Positions 13,585 through 20,159 of a DNA stretch of 20,159 nt are shown piece by piece. The DNA is from an uncultured Collinsella sp. (GTDB lineage Bacteria; Actinomycetota; Coriobacteriia; Coriobacteriales; Coriobacteriaceae): positions 1-20,159 of the forward strand of contig CAAFUK010000051.1 of NCBI GenBank assembly GCA_900766165.1, given 5' to 3'. The notes under the pieces were generated by a model, which worked only from the letters and a program-made list of their open reading frames with translations, was not told the DNA's origin and did not search any database. Numbering within the stretch: the stretch's first letter is position 1; every line of letters starts with the position of its first letter. A program made the translations under genes and the position numbers.

Positions 13585-15051
13585 CTACTCGCCCTCCGAG
13601 GTCTCGGCATCGTCCGCGGCATCCGCCGCATCGACAACCTCGACGCTCTCATCCACAGCATCGGCCACGTCAATGGCTTCAACGGCAACGTCCTCGCCAA
13701 CATCCTCGAGCTCCTCGTACTCCGAGAAGTCCTCGGCGCCCTCAAAGTCAAAGGCGCGCTGGCAAATGCGGACCTCGTCGCCCGCACGGCAACCGGCCTT
13801 CTCGAGCGCGTCGTCAACACCCATACGCGCAAACTTATGCTGCAGGTAAATGACGGCTTCCTCGTTTTCCCAGTCGGTCTGGATGACCATGCGCTCGATG
13901 GCACGACCGACCACGCGGAAGGCACCGGGCTCTTCCTGGACAATGCGGAAACGCTTCTCGCGCTGCAGGCGACGGCGCTCCCATTCATCGTCGCGCAGAA
14001 CGACCGGCTCATCCGAGACAGCCAACTCGGCGCGCAGCTTAGCCACCTGCTCGCCCACGGCAAGCATCAGCGTGTTGAGGCCGGCGCCCGTCACGGCAGA
14101 CACGGCAAAGAACATATGTCCATCGTCGAGCGCTGCGCGCTTGAGGTCGGCAATCTTATCGGCCGTGCCCGGCGCGTCGCACTTGTTGGCAACAACGATC
14201 TGCGGACGCTCCGAAAGCTCGGCGCCATACTGCTCGAGCTCGCGGTTGATGATGCGATAATCCTCGACCGGATCGCGATCCTCAAAACCACCCGTCATGT
14301 CGACGACATGCATGATCAGAGCCGTACGCTCAATGTGGCGCAGGAACTGGTGACCCAGGCCCTTGCCCTCGCTCGCGCCCTCGATCAAACCGGGAACATC
14401 GGCAACGACGTAAGAATATTCGCCGGCACGCACCATGCCGAGGCTCGGCACGAGCGTGGTAAACGGGTAGTCAGCAATCTTGGGGCGGGCGGCACTCATG
14501 CGCGCAATGAGCGATGACTTACCCACCGAGGGAAAGCCCACAAGCGCGGCATCGGCCATAAGCTTCATCTCGAGCTCGATCCAGTGTTCCTCGGCAGGCT
14601 CGCCGAGCTGGGCAAAGGCCGGAGCGCGACGCACGGACGTCACAAAGTGCGTGTTGCCCAGACCGCCGGCACCACCGGGGGCCACGACAACGCGCTCGCC
14701 GTCGTGCACCAGGTCGGCAATCTCGAACATAGGGGTCTGCGTCTCGGGATCGAGCTCGCGGACTACGGTACCCATAGGGACCTTGAGAATCAGGTCCTCG
14801 CCGCTCTTGCCGTTACGACGGGCACCCTGCCCGTGCGTGCCGCGCTCGGCACGAAAGTGATGCTTAAAGCGGTAATCGATCAGCGAAGACAGCTGAGCAT
14901 CGGCCTGGATGACGACATTGCCGCCACGACCGCCGTCGCCGCCATCGGGGCCGCCCTTGGGGACAAATGCCTCGCGCCTAAACGACATGCATCCGGCTCC
15001 GCCGTCGCCGCCGCACACGTTAATGCGGCTGATATCGGTGAACTGTGACAA
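13585..15051 (-). CDS. obgE: GTPase Obg (50S assembly)
   Basis: 488 aa. It has three parts: the Gly-rich Obg fold (about 1-160, with Gly-Gly-Pro-Asp-Gly-Gly-Asp-Gly-Gly-Arg-Gly-Gly), the GTPase domain (P-loop G172-F-P-S-V-G-K-S-S180, D218-V-P-G221, later Asn-Lys-Cys-Asp) and the OCT domain, then a roughly 55-residue highly acidic Asp/Glu/Ala/Val tail. Obg GTPases assist large-subunit maturation and link to (p)ppGpp. The start is TTG at 15051, 8 nt from AGGAGG (plus 15060-15065). A terminator ends 2 nt upstream of that site, leaving no space for a separate promoter. It is followed by nadD after 3 nt. Confidence 0.96.
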   Translation of the reverse strand: MSQFTDISRINVCGGDGGAGCMSFRREAFVPKGGPDGGDGGRGGNVVIQADAQLSSLIDYRFKHHFRAERGTHGQGARRNGKSGEDLILKVPMGTVVRELDPETQTPMFEIADLVHDGERVVVAPGGAGGLGNTHFVTSVRRAPAFAQLGEPAEEHWIELEMKLMADAALVGFPSVGKSSLIARMSAARPKIADYPFTTLVPSLGMVRAGEYSYVVADVPGLIEGASEGKGLGHQFLRHIERTALIMHVVDMTGGFEDRDPVEDYRIINRELEQYGAELSERPQIVVANKCDAPGTADKIADLKRAALDDGHMFFAVSAVTGAGLNTLMLAVGEQVAKLRAELAVSDEPVVLRDDEWERRRLQREKRFRIVQEEPGAFRVVGRAIERMVIQTDWENEEAVIYLQHKFARMGVDDALEKAGCRAGDEVRICQRAFDFEGAEDFSEYEELEDVGEDVAVEAIDVADAVDESVEVVDAADAADDAETSEGE

Positions 15052-15059
15052 CAGAATCG

Positions 15060-15065
15060 CCTCCT
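15060..15065 (-). promoter_or_regulatory. obgE Shine-Dalgarno, abutting a terminator
   Basis: AGGAGG on the minus strand, 8 nt before the TTG start and 2 nt after the T tract of the rpmA-obgE hairpin. It decides the TTG start. Confidence 0.8.
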
Positions 15066-15067
15066 AC

Positions 15068-15111
15068 AAAAAAGAGGGAGACCCTTGAATCCTAAAACTC
15101 AAGTGCCTCCC
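15068..15111 (-). terminator. Intrinsic terminator or attenuator between rpmA and obgE
   Basis: On the minus strand the arms pair over about 14 positions (plus 15098-15111 with 15076-15089) with one mismatch and two G:T pairs, an 8-nt loop and a TCTTTTTT tract. It lies 25 nt past the rpmA stop. Confidence 0.8.
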
Positions 15112-15136
15112 ACATATGTGCTCTATGAAGGGTGAA

Positions 15137-15394
15137 TTACGCGTTCGCGAGCGGGCGTACGCTGACCCTGTGCTTGATACCCTTGTGGAACTCAACGGTA
15201 CCGTCGACCAGCGCGAACAGCGTGTCGTCCTTACCACGGCCAACGTTCTCACCCGGGTGGATGTGCGTGCCGTGCTGACGGACGAGAATCGTGCCCGTGG
15301 TTACCGTCTGGCCGGCATAGCGCTTCGTGCCAAGGCGCTGACCGCGGGAGTCACGGCCATTACGGGAGGAACCGAGTCCTTTTTTGTGTGCCAT
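15137..15394 (-). CDS. rpmA: Large ribosomal subunit protein bL27
   Basis: 85 aa, full length. The N-terminus Met-Ala-His-Lys-Lys-Gly-Leu-Gly-Ser-Ser-Arg-Asn-Gly-Arg-Asp-Ser reaches the peptidyl-transferase centre. The protein starts directly with this sequence and lacks the cleaved N-terminal extension found in Firmicutes such as Staphylococcus. The ATG at 15394 has a weak AGTAGG-like site. It lies 33 nt after rplU, and its transcript meets a terminator before obgE. Confidence 0.97.
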   Translation of the reverse strand: MAHKKGLGSSRNGRDSRGQRLGTKRYAGQTVTTGTILVRQHGTHIHPGENVGRGKDDTLFALVDGTVEFHKGIKHRVSVRPLANA

Positions 15395-15427
15395 TGTGTA
15401 TACCTACTCTTTCGTTACGAGTGTAAT

Positions 15428-15802
15428 CTACTCGGCGACGGGAGCCTCGGCAACAGCCTCAGCCTCTGCCTTGACAGCCTTCTTGGCGCGGGAGGTAGCC
15501 TGAACCTTCACGATCTTCAGCTTGGTGAGCTGCTGACGGTGACCCTTCAGACGACGATAGCGCTTGCGCTTGTGGAACTTGAAGACCAGCTGCTTCTCGC
15601 CCTTGAACTGCTCAACGATCTGAGCGGTAACCTTGGCCTTGGCCAGCTTGTCGGGATCGGTGACGATCTTCTTACCATCGTTGAGGAAGATAACCGGCAG
15701 GGTGACCTTGTCGCCCTCATTGCCCTCGATCTTCTCGACGGTGATGACATCGTCGGTGGCGACCTTGTACTGCTTGCCGCCCGTGTTAACGATTGCGTAC
15801 AT
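15428..15802 (-). CDS. rplU: Large ribosomal subunit protein bL21
   Basis: 124 aa from ATG 15802, chosen because it gives the family start Met-Tyr-Ala-Ile-Val-Asn-Thr-Gly-Gly-Lys-Gln-Tyr-Lys-Val; an ATG 21 nt upstream would add seven non-conserved residues. The conserved Lys-Arg-Lys-Arg-Tyr-Arg-Arg-Leu-Lys-Gly-His-Arg-Gln rRNA-binding segment is present. The last ~22 residues form an Ala/Glu/Lys-rich tail not usual in bL21. It is the first gene after a strong promoter (15845-15873) with a leader of about 35 nt, and it is followed by rpmA. Confidence 0.97.
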   Translation of the reverse strand: MYAIVNTGGKQYKVATDDVITVEKIEGNEGDKVTLPVIFLNDGKKIVTDPDKLAKAKVTAQIVEQFKGEKQLVFKFHKRKRYRRLKGHRQQLTKLKIVKVQATSRAKKAVKAEAEAVAEAPVAE

Positions 15803-15844
15803 GTTTACTTGCCCTTCATGCATCAGTTAGTGCAACAGCCGAAT

Positions 15845-15873
15845 ATAGTAGCAGGCGAAAATACCCCCGTCAA
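15845..15873 (-). promoter_or_regulatory. Strong promoter of rplU-rpmA
   Basis: On the minus strand TTGACG (plus 15868-15873), a 17-nt spacer, and TACTAT (plus 15845-15850) form a near-consensus housekeeping promoter. The TGA inside the -35 is the stop codon of the upstream radical-SAM-linked gene. Transcription would begin near 15838. Confidence 0.8.
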
Positions 15874-16682
15874 CGAGTATGTGGAGCAAATCCACAAGTT
15901 CGCACAGGTATGGGGCTGACGAGTCGGCCCTCGTCGTCCTCGCATGCTTGATTCTGACGCTCGACATCGTAGGAGCAGATGGTCACGAGGTCTTGCATAC
16001 CGGTGGAAACAATAGGTGCATCCACGCCCGGGGTCAAGCCCTGCAACAAAACATCAGCCGCAGAAAGCAAAATTTCCGGACGCATGGAGCCCTCGTTGTC
16101 GGCATGGGTGTCGAGCATGAGCACCATATGGTCCGGGCGCTCCCCCGCCGTGAGCTCATAGCCAACGAGCGTGTGATCCAAATCCAAGCGCTTGCTCTTT
16201 TTGCCGCGCGCGTAGTCGATGCCATGGCCCGCGCGCAGCGTGTCGAGCGCACGACGCACCTCGTCGACGCTTACGGGCGCCTCGGGATCCAAGTGCAGGT
16301 CGATGCGATACGACAGGCGCGTGAGCTGCGCCGTCAACGCCGGCGTGCGCACGTCGATGTACGCCGCCTCGATGGGCGCCAGATCGGCCGGAGACGCCGC
16401 AGCCAGGCGCCCAAACGCCTCGTCGAGCGCCACGAACCCGGTCATAAACAGGTCGTACCACTCGCAGGTCGACGACGTACCCACCGGTAGCGCCGAAGAG
16501 AAGCCCACGCGCATGTGCGGGGAGAAGCCCTGCGTGACGGCATAGGGAAGTCCCGCACGGCGCACGATGCGCTCAATGGTATGGATTACTTCGAGATGGC
16601 CCAGGTACTTAAGGCGATCGCGCTTGCCATAGCGAACACGAAGCCTAAAGAGCGTGGGGTTGTCGGCCAGGCGCTCACTCAT
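15870..16682 (-). CDS. TIGR03936-family radical-SAM-linked protein (DUF2344)
   Basis: 270 aa. The N-terminus Phe-Arg-Leu-Arg-Val-Arg-Tyr-Gly-Lys, then Leu-Lys-Tyr-Leu-Gly-His-Leu-Glu and the Gln-Gly-Phe-Ser-Pro-His-Met-Arg-Val-Gly-Phe-Ser segment (about 50-61) are hallmarks of DUF2344. The family is nearly always next to, or fused with, the TIGR03960 radical SAM protein; its biochemical role is unknown, though the shared neighbourhood suggests ribosome or RNA maturation. The ATG overlaps the upstream gene's stop by 4 bp, so the pair is translationally coupled. Its stop codon lies within the rplU -35 box. It carries no radical SAM motif of its own. Confidence 0.9.
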   Translation of the reverse strand: MSERLADNPTLFRLRVRYGKRDRLKYLGHLEVIHTIERIVRRAGLPYAVTQGFSPHMRVGFSSALPVGTSSTCEWYDLFMTGFVALDEAFGRLAAASPADLAPIEAAYIDVRTPALTAQLTRLSYRIDLHLDPEAPVSVDEVRRALDTLRAGHGIDYARGKKSKRLDLDHTLVGYELTAGERPDHMVLMLDTHADNEGSMRPEILLSAADVLLQGLTPGVDAPIVSTGMQDLVTICSYDVERQNQACEDDEGRLVSPIPVRTCGFAPHTR

Positions 16683-18556
16683 GCGCGATCACCCATCAAT
16701 ACATTCTTGGCGTGGAGCGTGGGGCAGATCCCGCAGCCTGTGCACGACGTGCGGGTGCAGTCGGGAGTCGTGACGCCCTCGAGCGAGCGACGGTACTCGC
16801 GCTCGAGGAAGCCGCGCGTGCAGCCGGGGCTCACGTGCTCCCAAGGCAGGCGCCAGTCCAACTCGTAAGGCAGGTGTACGAGCTCGTTGAGGTCGATGCC
16901 GTTTTTGGCAGCAGCCTCCTTCCAGTTATCGAGCGAGAAATGCTCTACCCAGGCGTCAAAGCGAGAGCCCGAGCGCCAAGCATCGATGATGACGGGCGTC
17001 ATGTCACGACCGGCGCGGGACAGCGCGGCCTCGATGAGCGAGGTCTCGGCATCGTGGTAATGCACACGGACGGCACGGTTGCGAACGCTCGTGATAAGCA
17101 GCTTCTGGCGACGCTTGACGTCGTCGTAGTCGAGCTGCGGGCACCACTGGAACGGTGTAGCAGCCTTGGGGATAAAGACCGAAACCGAGATGGACACCGA
17201 GATCGAGCCGCGACGAGCCTTGGGCACCACGGAACGACCGAGCTCCAGCACGTGATCGGCCAGATTGGCGATGGCCACGATATCCTCGTCGCGCTCGCCG
17301 GGAAGGCCCATCATAAAGTAGAGCTTCATGCGGTTCCACCCGGCCTCGAAGGCTGCCTTGGCCGCACGGTCCAGGTCCTCCTCGGTCACGTTTTTGTTAA
17401 TGATGTCGCGCATGCGCTGGCTGCCGGCCTCGGGCGCGAACGTCAGGCCGCCCTTCTTTTCGCCGGCGACCGATTCGGCCATATCCACGCCAAACGAATC
17501 CAGGCGCTGCGACGGAATAGACACGCGAATACCCGTATCCTCCAGGCGACGGTTGAGCCTGCCGAGCACGTCGCGAATGCAGGAGTGGTCGGTCGTGGAG
17601 AGCGAGGTCAGCGACACCTCGTCATAGCCAGTCTTTTCCAGACCCTGAATCACCGACGAGACGATCTGATCGGCCGAGCGCTCGCGCACCGGGCGATACG
17701 TCATGCCGGCCTGGCAAAAACGGCAGCCGCGGGCGCAGCCGCGCAGGATCTCGATAGACAGGCGGTCGTGGACCAGCTGCGCATAGGGCACGCACGACTG
17801 CGACAGCGGATTCGTGGCGCCGAAATCCTCGACGACGCGCTTGTAGACCACGGTCGGCGCATCCTTGCCCTCACGTGGCACGGTGTAGCCATGCGGCGAG
17901 CAGGGCTCGTCATGACGAACCTCATAGAGTGACGGCACGTAGTTGCCGGCAATGGATGCAAGCTGCTCAACAATCTGCGCGCGCGGGACTCCTTCGTCAC
18001 GCAGGCGGCGATGCAGCTGGCAGGTCTCGAGCAGCGATTCCTCGCCCTCACCGATGAGGATGGCATCGAAGAAGGCCGCGTACGGCTCGGGGTTGTACAC
18101 CGAGGGGCCGCCGGCGATGATGATGGGGTCGTCTTCACCTCGGTCGGCCGCTAACAGCGGAATGCCAGCGAGGTCGAGAGCCTCGAGGAAGTTCGTCACC
18201 GCCATCTCGTGCGGCACATGCAGGCCGACGATATCAAACGAAGCGACCGGCGCTGCACCCTCGAGCGACAGCAGCGGAATGCCCGCCTCGCGCATGGCGT
18301 CACCCATATCGGGCCACGGCACATAGCCGCGCTCGCAGGAGATGCCCTCGGCCTGGTTAAGGATGTTGTAGAGGATGGCGATGCCCTGGTTGGGCAGACC
18401 AACCTCGTACACATCCGGGTAGATCAGGCAGCAACGGTAGTCGGCATCGGCCTTGGAAAGCGTGCCCCACTCGTGATCGATATAGCGGCTCGGCTTCTCG
18501 ACCTTGGCGAGCAACGGCTCAATTAAATGAAAACAATCTTGGTATGCAACGCGCAA
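16679..18556 (-). CDS. TIGR03960-family B12-binding-like radical SAM protein
   Basis: 625 aa. An N-terminal cobalamin-binding-like Rossmann region (about 40-200, with Ala-Gly-Gly-Pro-Ser-Val-Tyr-Asn-Pro-Glu-Pro) precedes the radical SAM domain with C274-x3-C278-x2-C281 in Arg-Gly-Cys-Ala-Arg-Gly-Cys-Arg-Phe-Cys. A Cys-rich end (Cys-Thr-Arg-Thr-Ser-Cys-Thr-Gly-Cys-Gly-Ile-Cys) could hold another cluster. The substrate is unknown for the family. The start is TTG at 18556, with an AGGGG site about 7 nt upstream and the conserved Lys-Pro-Ser-Arg-Tyr-Ile near residue 21. It follows the DUF697-like gene after 9 nt and overlaps the DUF2344 gene by 4 bp. rne/rng, frequent in this neighbourhood, is absent. 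Confidence 0.93.
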   Translation of the reverse strand: MRVAYQDCFHLIEPLLAKVEKPSRYIDHEWGTLSKADADYRCCLIYPDVYEVGLPNQGIAILYNILNQAEGISCERGYVPWPDMGDAMREAGIPLLSLEGAAPVASFDIVGLHVPHEMAVTNFLEALDLAGIPLLAADRGEDDPIIIAGGPSVYNPEPYAAFFDAILIGEGEESLLETCQLHRRLRDEGVPRAQIVEQLASIAGNYVPSLYEVRHDEPCSPHGYTVPREGKDAPTVVYKRVVEDFGATNPLSQSCVPYAQLVHDRLSIEILRGCARGCRFCQAGMTYRPVRERSADQIVSSVIQGLEKTGYDEVSLTSLSTTDHSCIRDVLGRLNRRLEDTGIRVSIPSQRLDSFGVDMAESVAGEKKGGLTFAPEAGSQRMRDIINKNVTEEDLDRAAKAAFEAGWNRMKLYFMMGLPGERDEDIVAIANLADHVLELGRSVVPKARRGSISVSISVSVFIPKAATPFQWCPQLDYDDVKRRQKLLITSVRNRAVRVHYHDAETSLIEAALSRAGRDMTPVIIDAWRSGSRFDAWVEHFSLDNWKEAAAKNGIDLNELVHLPYELDWRLPWEHVSPGCTRGFLEREYRRSLEGVTTPDCTRTSCTGCGICPTLHAKNVLMGDRA

Positions 18557-18565
18557 CGGAAACCC

Positions 18566-19495
18566 CTAAGCAGCGAGATCTGATGCGTCCTGATAGGACG
18601 CCATAGGACGGGTAGCGCCCGCGACCGTGGTCACCAGATCGCGAACGCGGGAGAACGTGGCAGTAACCACCTCGTTGGCACGGCTGTAGTCGACATCGCG
18701 CTCGTAGAGTGAAACGAGCGCACGGCCCATGCCGTAGGTGCCCGCGGCAGCAGTGAGCGCCTTGACGGCAAACCCAATATGCGGCGTCTGCTTCACCAAT
18801 GCGCGGGTGACGGCGCGAATCACCAGACCGCCGACGAGCACGCCCGCGACCTCATAGCCGCGCTCGGGCTTTATGCCGCGCCCAAAGACAGCCGCGAGCT
18901 CAAAGAGCATGCCCACCTGCGCCAGCGCCATAACGGGATAATCGGCACCCGGCAAAAACACCAGCGCACCGGTCGCCATATTGGTGAGCGCGCACGAGGT
19001 GATGATACGATTGGCTGCCGCGATGCGCATAAAGGCAAAGTTCGCCGCAAAAGCCGTTTCCTTGTCGGTGCGATCGAGAATCCAGCGGGCAAGCGTCTCG
19101 AGCAGATACGTCTTATCGGTTGCCGCCACCACGCCGAGCATGGGCGTGGACTCCTCGATAAACGGCACCTCCACAGCAGACTCGGCAAGCACGCACACGG
19201 GCGCGCCGGCGATCACGAGCTCCTGCACGGCACTCTCCAAGCGGTCGGAACCACACGAGAGCACCAGCACCACATCGGTATCGGTCTTTGGAGCAATTCG
19301 CTCCTCCCCCAGACGCTCGACGCGCACAATGCCCGAGGTCGTCTGCGGCACAAAGGCGTCTCGCACCGTCTCGGCCAGAAAGCGCGAGGCGGACGAATCC
19401 AGATAAACCGAGACGCGCACCGGCGTATCGGAATCCTTCTTAACGGACGCGCCCATCTTAAAAGCGCGGGTCAGCTTATCTACGGGAATTTTCAT
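18566..19495 (-). CDS. DUF697-like membrane-associated protein, function unknown
   Basis: 309 aa. Residues 1-150 look like a cytosolic domain with beta-strands (Val-Arg-Val-Ser-Val-Tyr-Leu-Asp; Thr-Asp-Val-Val-Leu-Val-Leu-Ser) but no P-loop, so it is not an intact GTPase. From about 150 to 265 a hydrophobic, Ala/Gly-rich region (Ala-Asn-Arg-Ile-Ile-Thr-Ser, then Leu-Pro-Gly-Ala-Asp-Tyr-Pro-Val, then Gly-Thr-Tyr-Gly-Met-Gly-Arg-Ala) resembles DUF697/YcjF-type membrane domains. The ATG at 19495 has GGAGGGG 6 nt upstream. It lies 18 nt after rodA and 9 nt before the TIGR03960 gene, so it is co-transcribed with the cell-shape and radical SAM genes. Its role is not known to me. Confidence 0.7.
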   Translation of the reverse strand: MKIPVDKLTRAFKMGASVKKDSDTPVRVSVYLDSSASRFLAETVRDAFVPQTTSGIVRVERLGEERIAPKTDTDVVLVLSCGSDRLESAVQELVIAGAPVCVLAESAVEVPFIEESTPMLGVVAATDKTYLLETLARWILDRTDKETAFAANFAFMRIAAANRIITSCALTNMATGALVFLPGADYPVMALAQVGMLFELAAVFGRGIKPERGYEVAGVLVGGLVIRAVTRALVKQTPHIGFAVKALTAAAGTYGMGRALVSLYERDVDYSRANEVVTATFSRVRDLVTTVAGATRPMASYQDASDLAA

Positions 19496-19513
19496 AGCAA
19501 ACCCCTCCAGCGG

Positions 19514-20159
19514 TTACGCGGCGCCCGAACGATGCCGCCATATGGATTGTACGATACCCACCGTCAGCAGCTGAATCATCATCGAAGACGAACCGAAGCT
19601 AATAAACGGTAACGGAATACCGGTAATCGGCATCATGCCGATGCACATGCCGATGTTTTCGAAAGTCTGAAACGCCCACATGCCAACGATGCCCACACAC
19701 GAAAGACGCAAAAACAGCGACTCACACTTAAAGGCGACGCGAATCGTCGAAAAGATAAGCAGCACGTAGAGGCACAGGAGCAAAAAGGAGCCGCAGAAGC
19801 CAAAGGTCTCGGACAGGAAGGCGAAGACGAAGTCGGTGTGGAACTCAGGCAGAAAGCCGCCGGCCGACTGCGTCGCATGGCCCAAACCCTTACCAAAGAA
19901 GCCACCCGAGCCAACGGCGATCAACGACTGCTGCAAGTTGTAGGCATCGTCCGAATCGGCATTATCGGGGTCGATAAAGACCGTCAGACGGTTCATCTGA
20001 TACTGCTTGATGAGCACATCGTGGCCAAGCAACGAGTCAAAGACCGAATCGAGCGCCAGGACGAGGGCCACCAGGCCCACGAGCAGGGCCAGGGTCGACA
20101 GCACCCATTCGCGGCGTGCACCGCTCATACAGATGACGATGGCGCCCGAGACCAGCACG
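19514..20159 (-). CDS. rodA: Rod-shape/SEDS peptidoglycan glycosyltransferase RodA (C-terminal part)
   Basis: The last ~214 residues of a SEDS-family integral membrane protein; the 5' end lies beyond the window. The conserved loop is seen (Tyr-Asn-Leu-Gln-Gln-Ser, Val-Gly-Ser-Gly-Gly-Phe-Phe-Gly-Lys-Gly-Leu-Gly, Phe-Leu-Pro-Glu-x-His-Thr-Asp-Phe), then Glu-Asn-Ile-Gly-Met-Cys-Ile-Gly-Met-Met-Pro-Ile-Thr-Gly-Ile-Pro-Leu-Pro-Phe-Ile-Ser-Phe-Gly-Ser-Ser. SEDS proteins polymerise lipid II with a partner class B PBP. The Asn-Ile-Gly-Met form and the neighbourhood favour RodA over FtsW, but FtsW is not fully excluded from this half. Five or so membrane helices remain. Confidence 0.9.
   Translation of the reverse strand, partial: VLVSGAIVICMSGARREWVLSTLALLVGLVALVLALDSVFDSLLGHDVLIKQYQMNRLTVFIDPDNADSDDAYNLQQSLIAVGSGGFFGKGLGHATQSAGGFLPEFHTDFVFAFLSETFGFCGSFLLLCLYVLLIFSTIRVAFKCESLFLRLSCVGIVGMWAFQTFENIGMCIGMMPITGIPLPFISFGSSSMMIQLLTVGIVQSIWRHRSGAA

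Overview
The window looks like a chromosomal segment of a GC-rich Actinomycetota. The protein flavour points to Coriobacteriia, probably Collinsella or a relative: alanine/acidic tails on bS16, bL21 and Obg, two-subunit GlyQ/GlyS, many TTG starts. That assignment is by recognition only. About 80% is core genome, almost all on the minus strand and packed in operons. The first ~3.7 kb is a visibly AT-richer accessory island on the plus strand.

Accessory island (1-3779). Three overlapping genes form a compact RiPP-like (ribosomally made, modified peptide) operon: a 241-aa precursor-like protein, a radical SAM maturase and a class I methyltransferase with an NPP motif. The precursor has a proteusin/nitrile-hydratase-like leader and an internal Asn ladder repeating every six residues (N106, N112, N118, N124, N130, N136, then D142). 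This spacing and these two enzyme types recall polytheonamide/aeronamide-type chemistry (D-epimerisation plus side-chain N-methylation of Asn, giving a beta-helix). Here, however, the ladder sits in the middle of the protein, and no protease or intact transporter is present. A 12-bp stem terminator-like hairpin follows. Next comes the severed first membrane helix of an ABC exporter, then a GC-rich stretch of unidentified debris up to the core genome. This island is the most interesting part of the window.

Core block 1 (3780-7701, minus): glyQ-glyS-ppsR, glycyl-tRNA synthetase plus the PPDK regulatory kinase/phosphorylase. Core block 2 (7761-10251, minus): rpsP-khpA-rimM-trmD-lepB, ribosome and tRNA maturation with signal peptidase I; rplS, the usual next gene, is absent. 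dinB (10453-11706, plus) is the only core gene on the plus strand and appears leaderless.

Core block 3 (11800-20159, minus): rodA (partial), a DUF697-like membrane protein, two TIGR03960/TIGR03936-type radical SAM partners, rplU-rpmA with a strong promoter, an intrinsic terminator directly against the obgE ribosome-binding site, then obgE-nadD-yqeK-rsfS ending in a strong terminator. This is the widespread cell-shape / ribosome-assembly / NAD-synthesis neighbourhood, without the rne/rng gene often found between the radical SAM pair and rplU. An 18-nt repeat is found at the 3' ends of both ppsR and rsfS. No rRNA, tRNA, CRISPR array or intact insertion sequence was seen.
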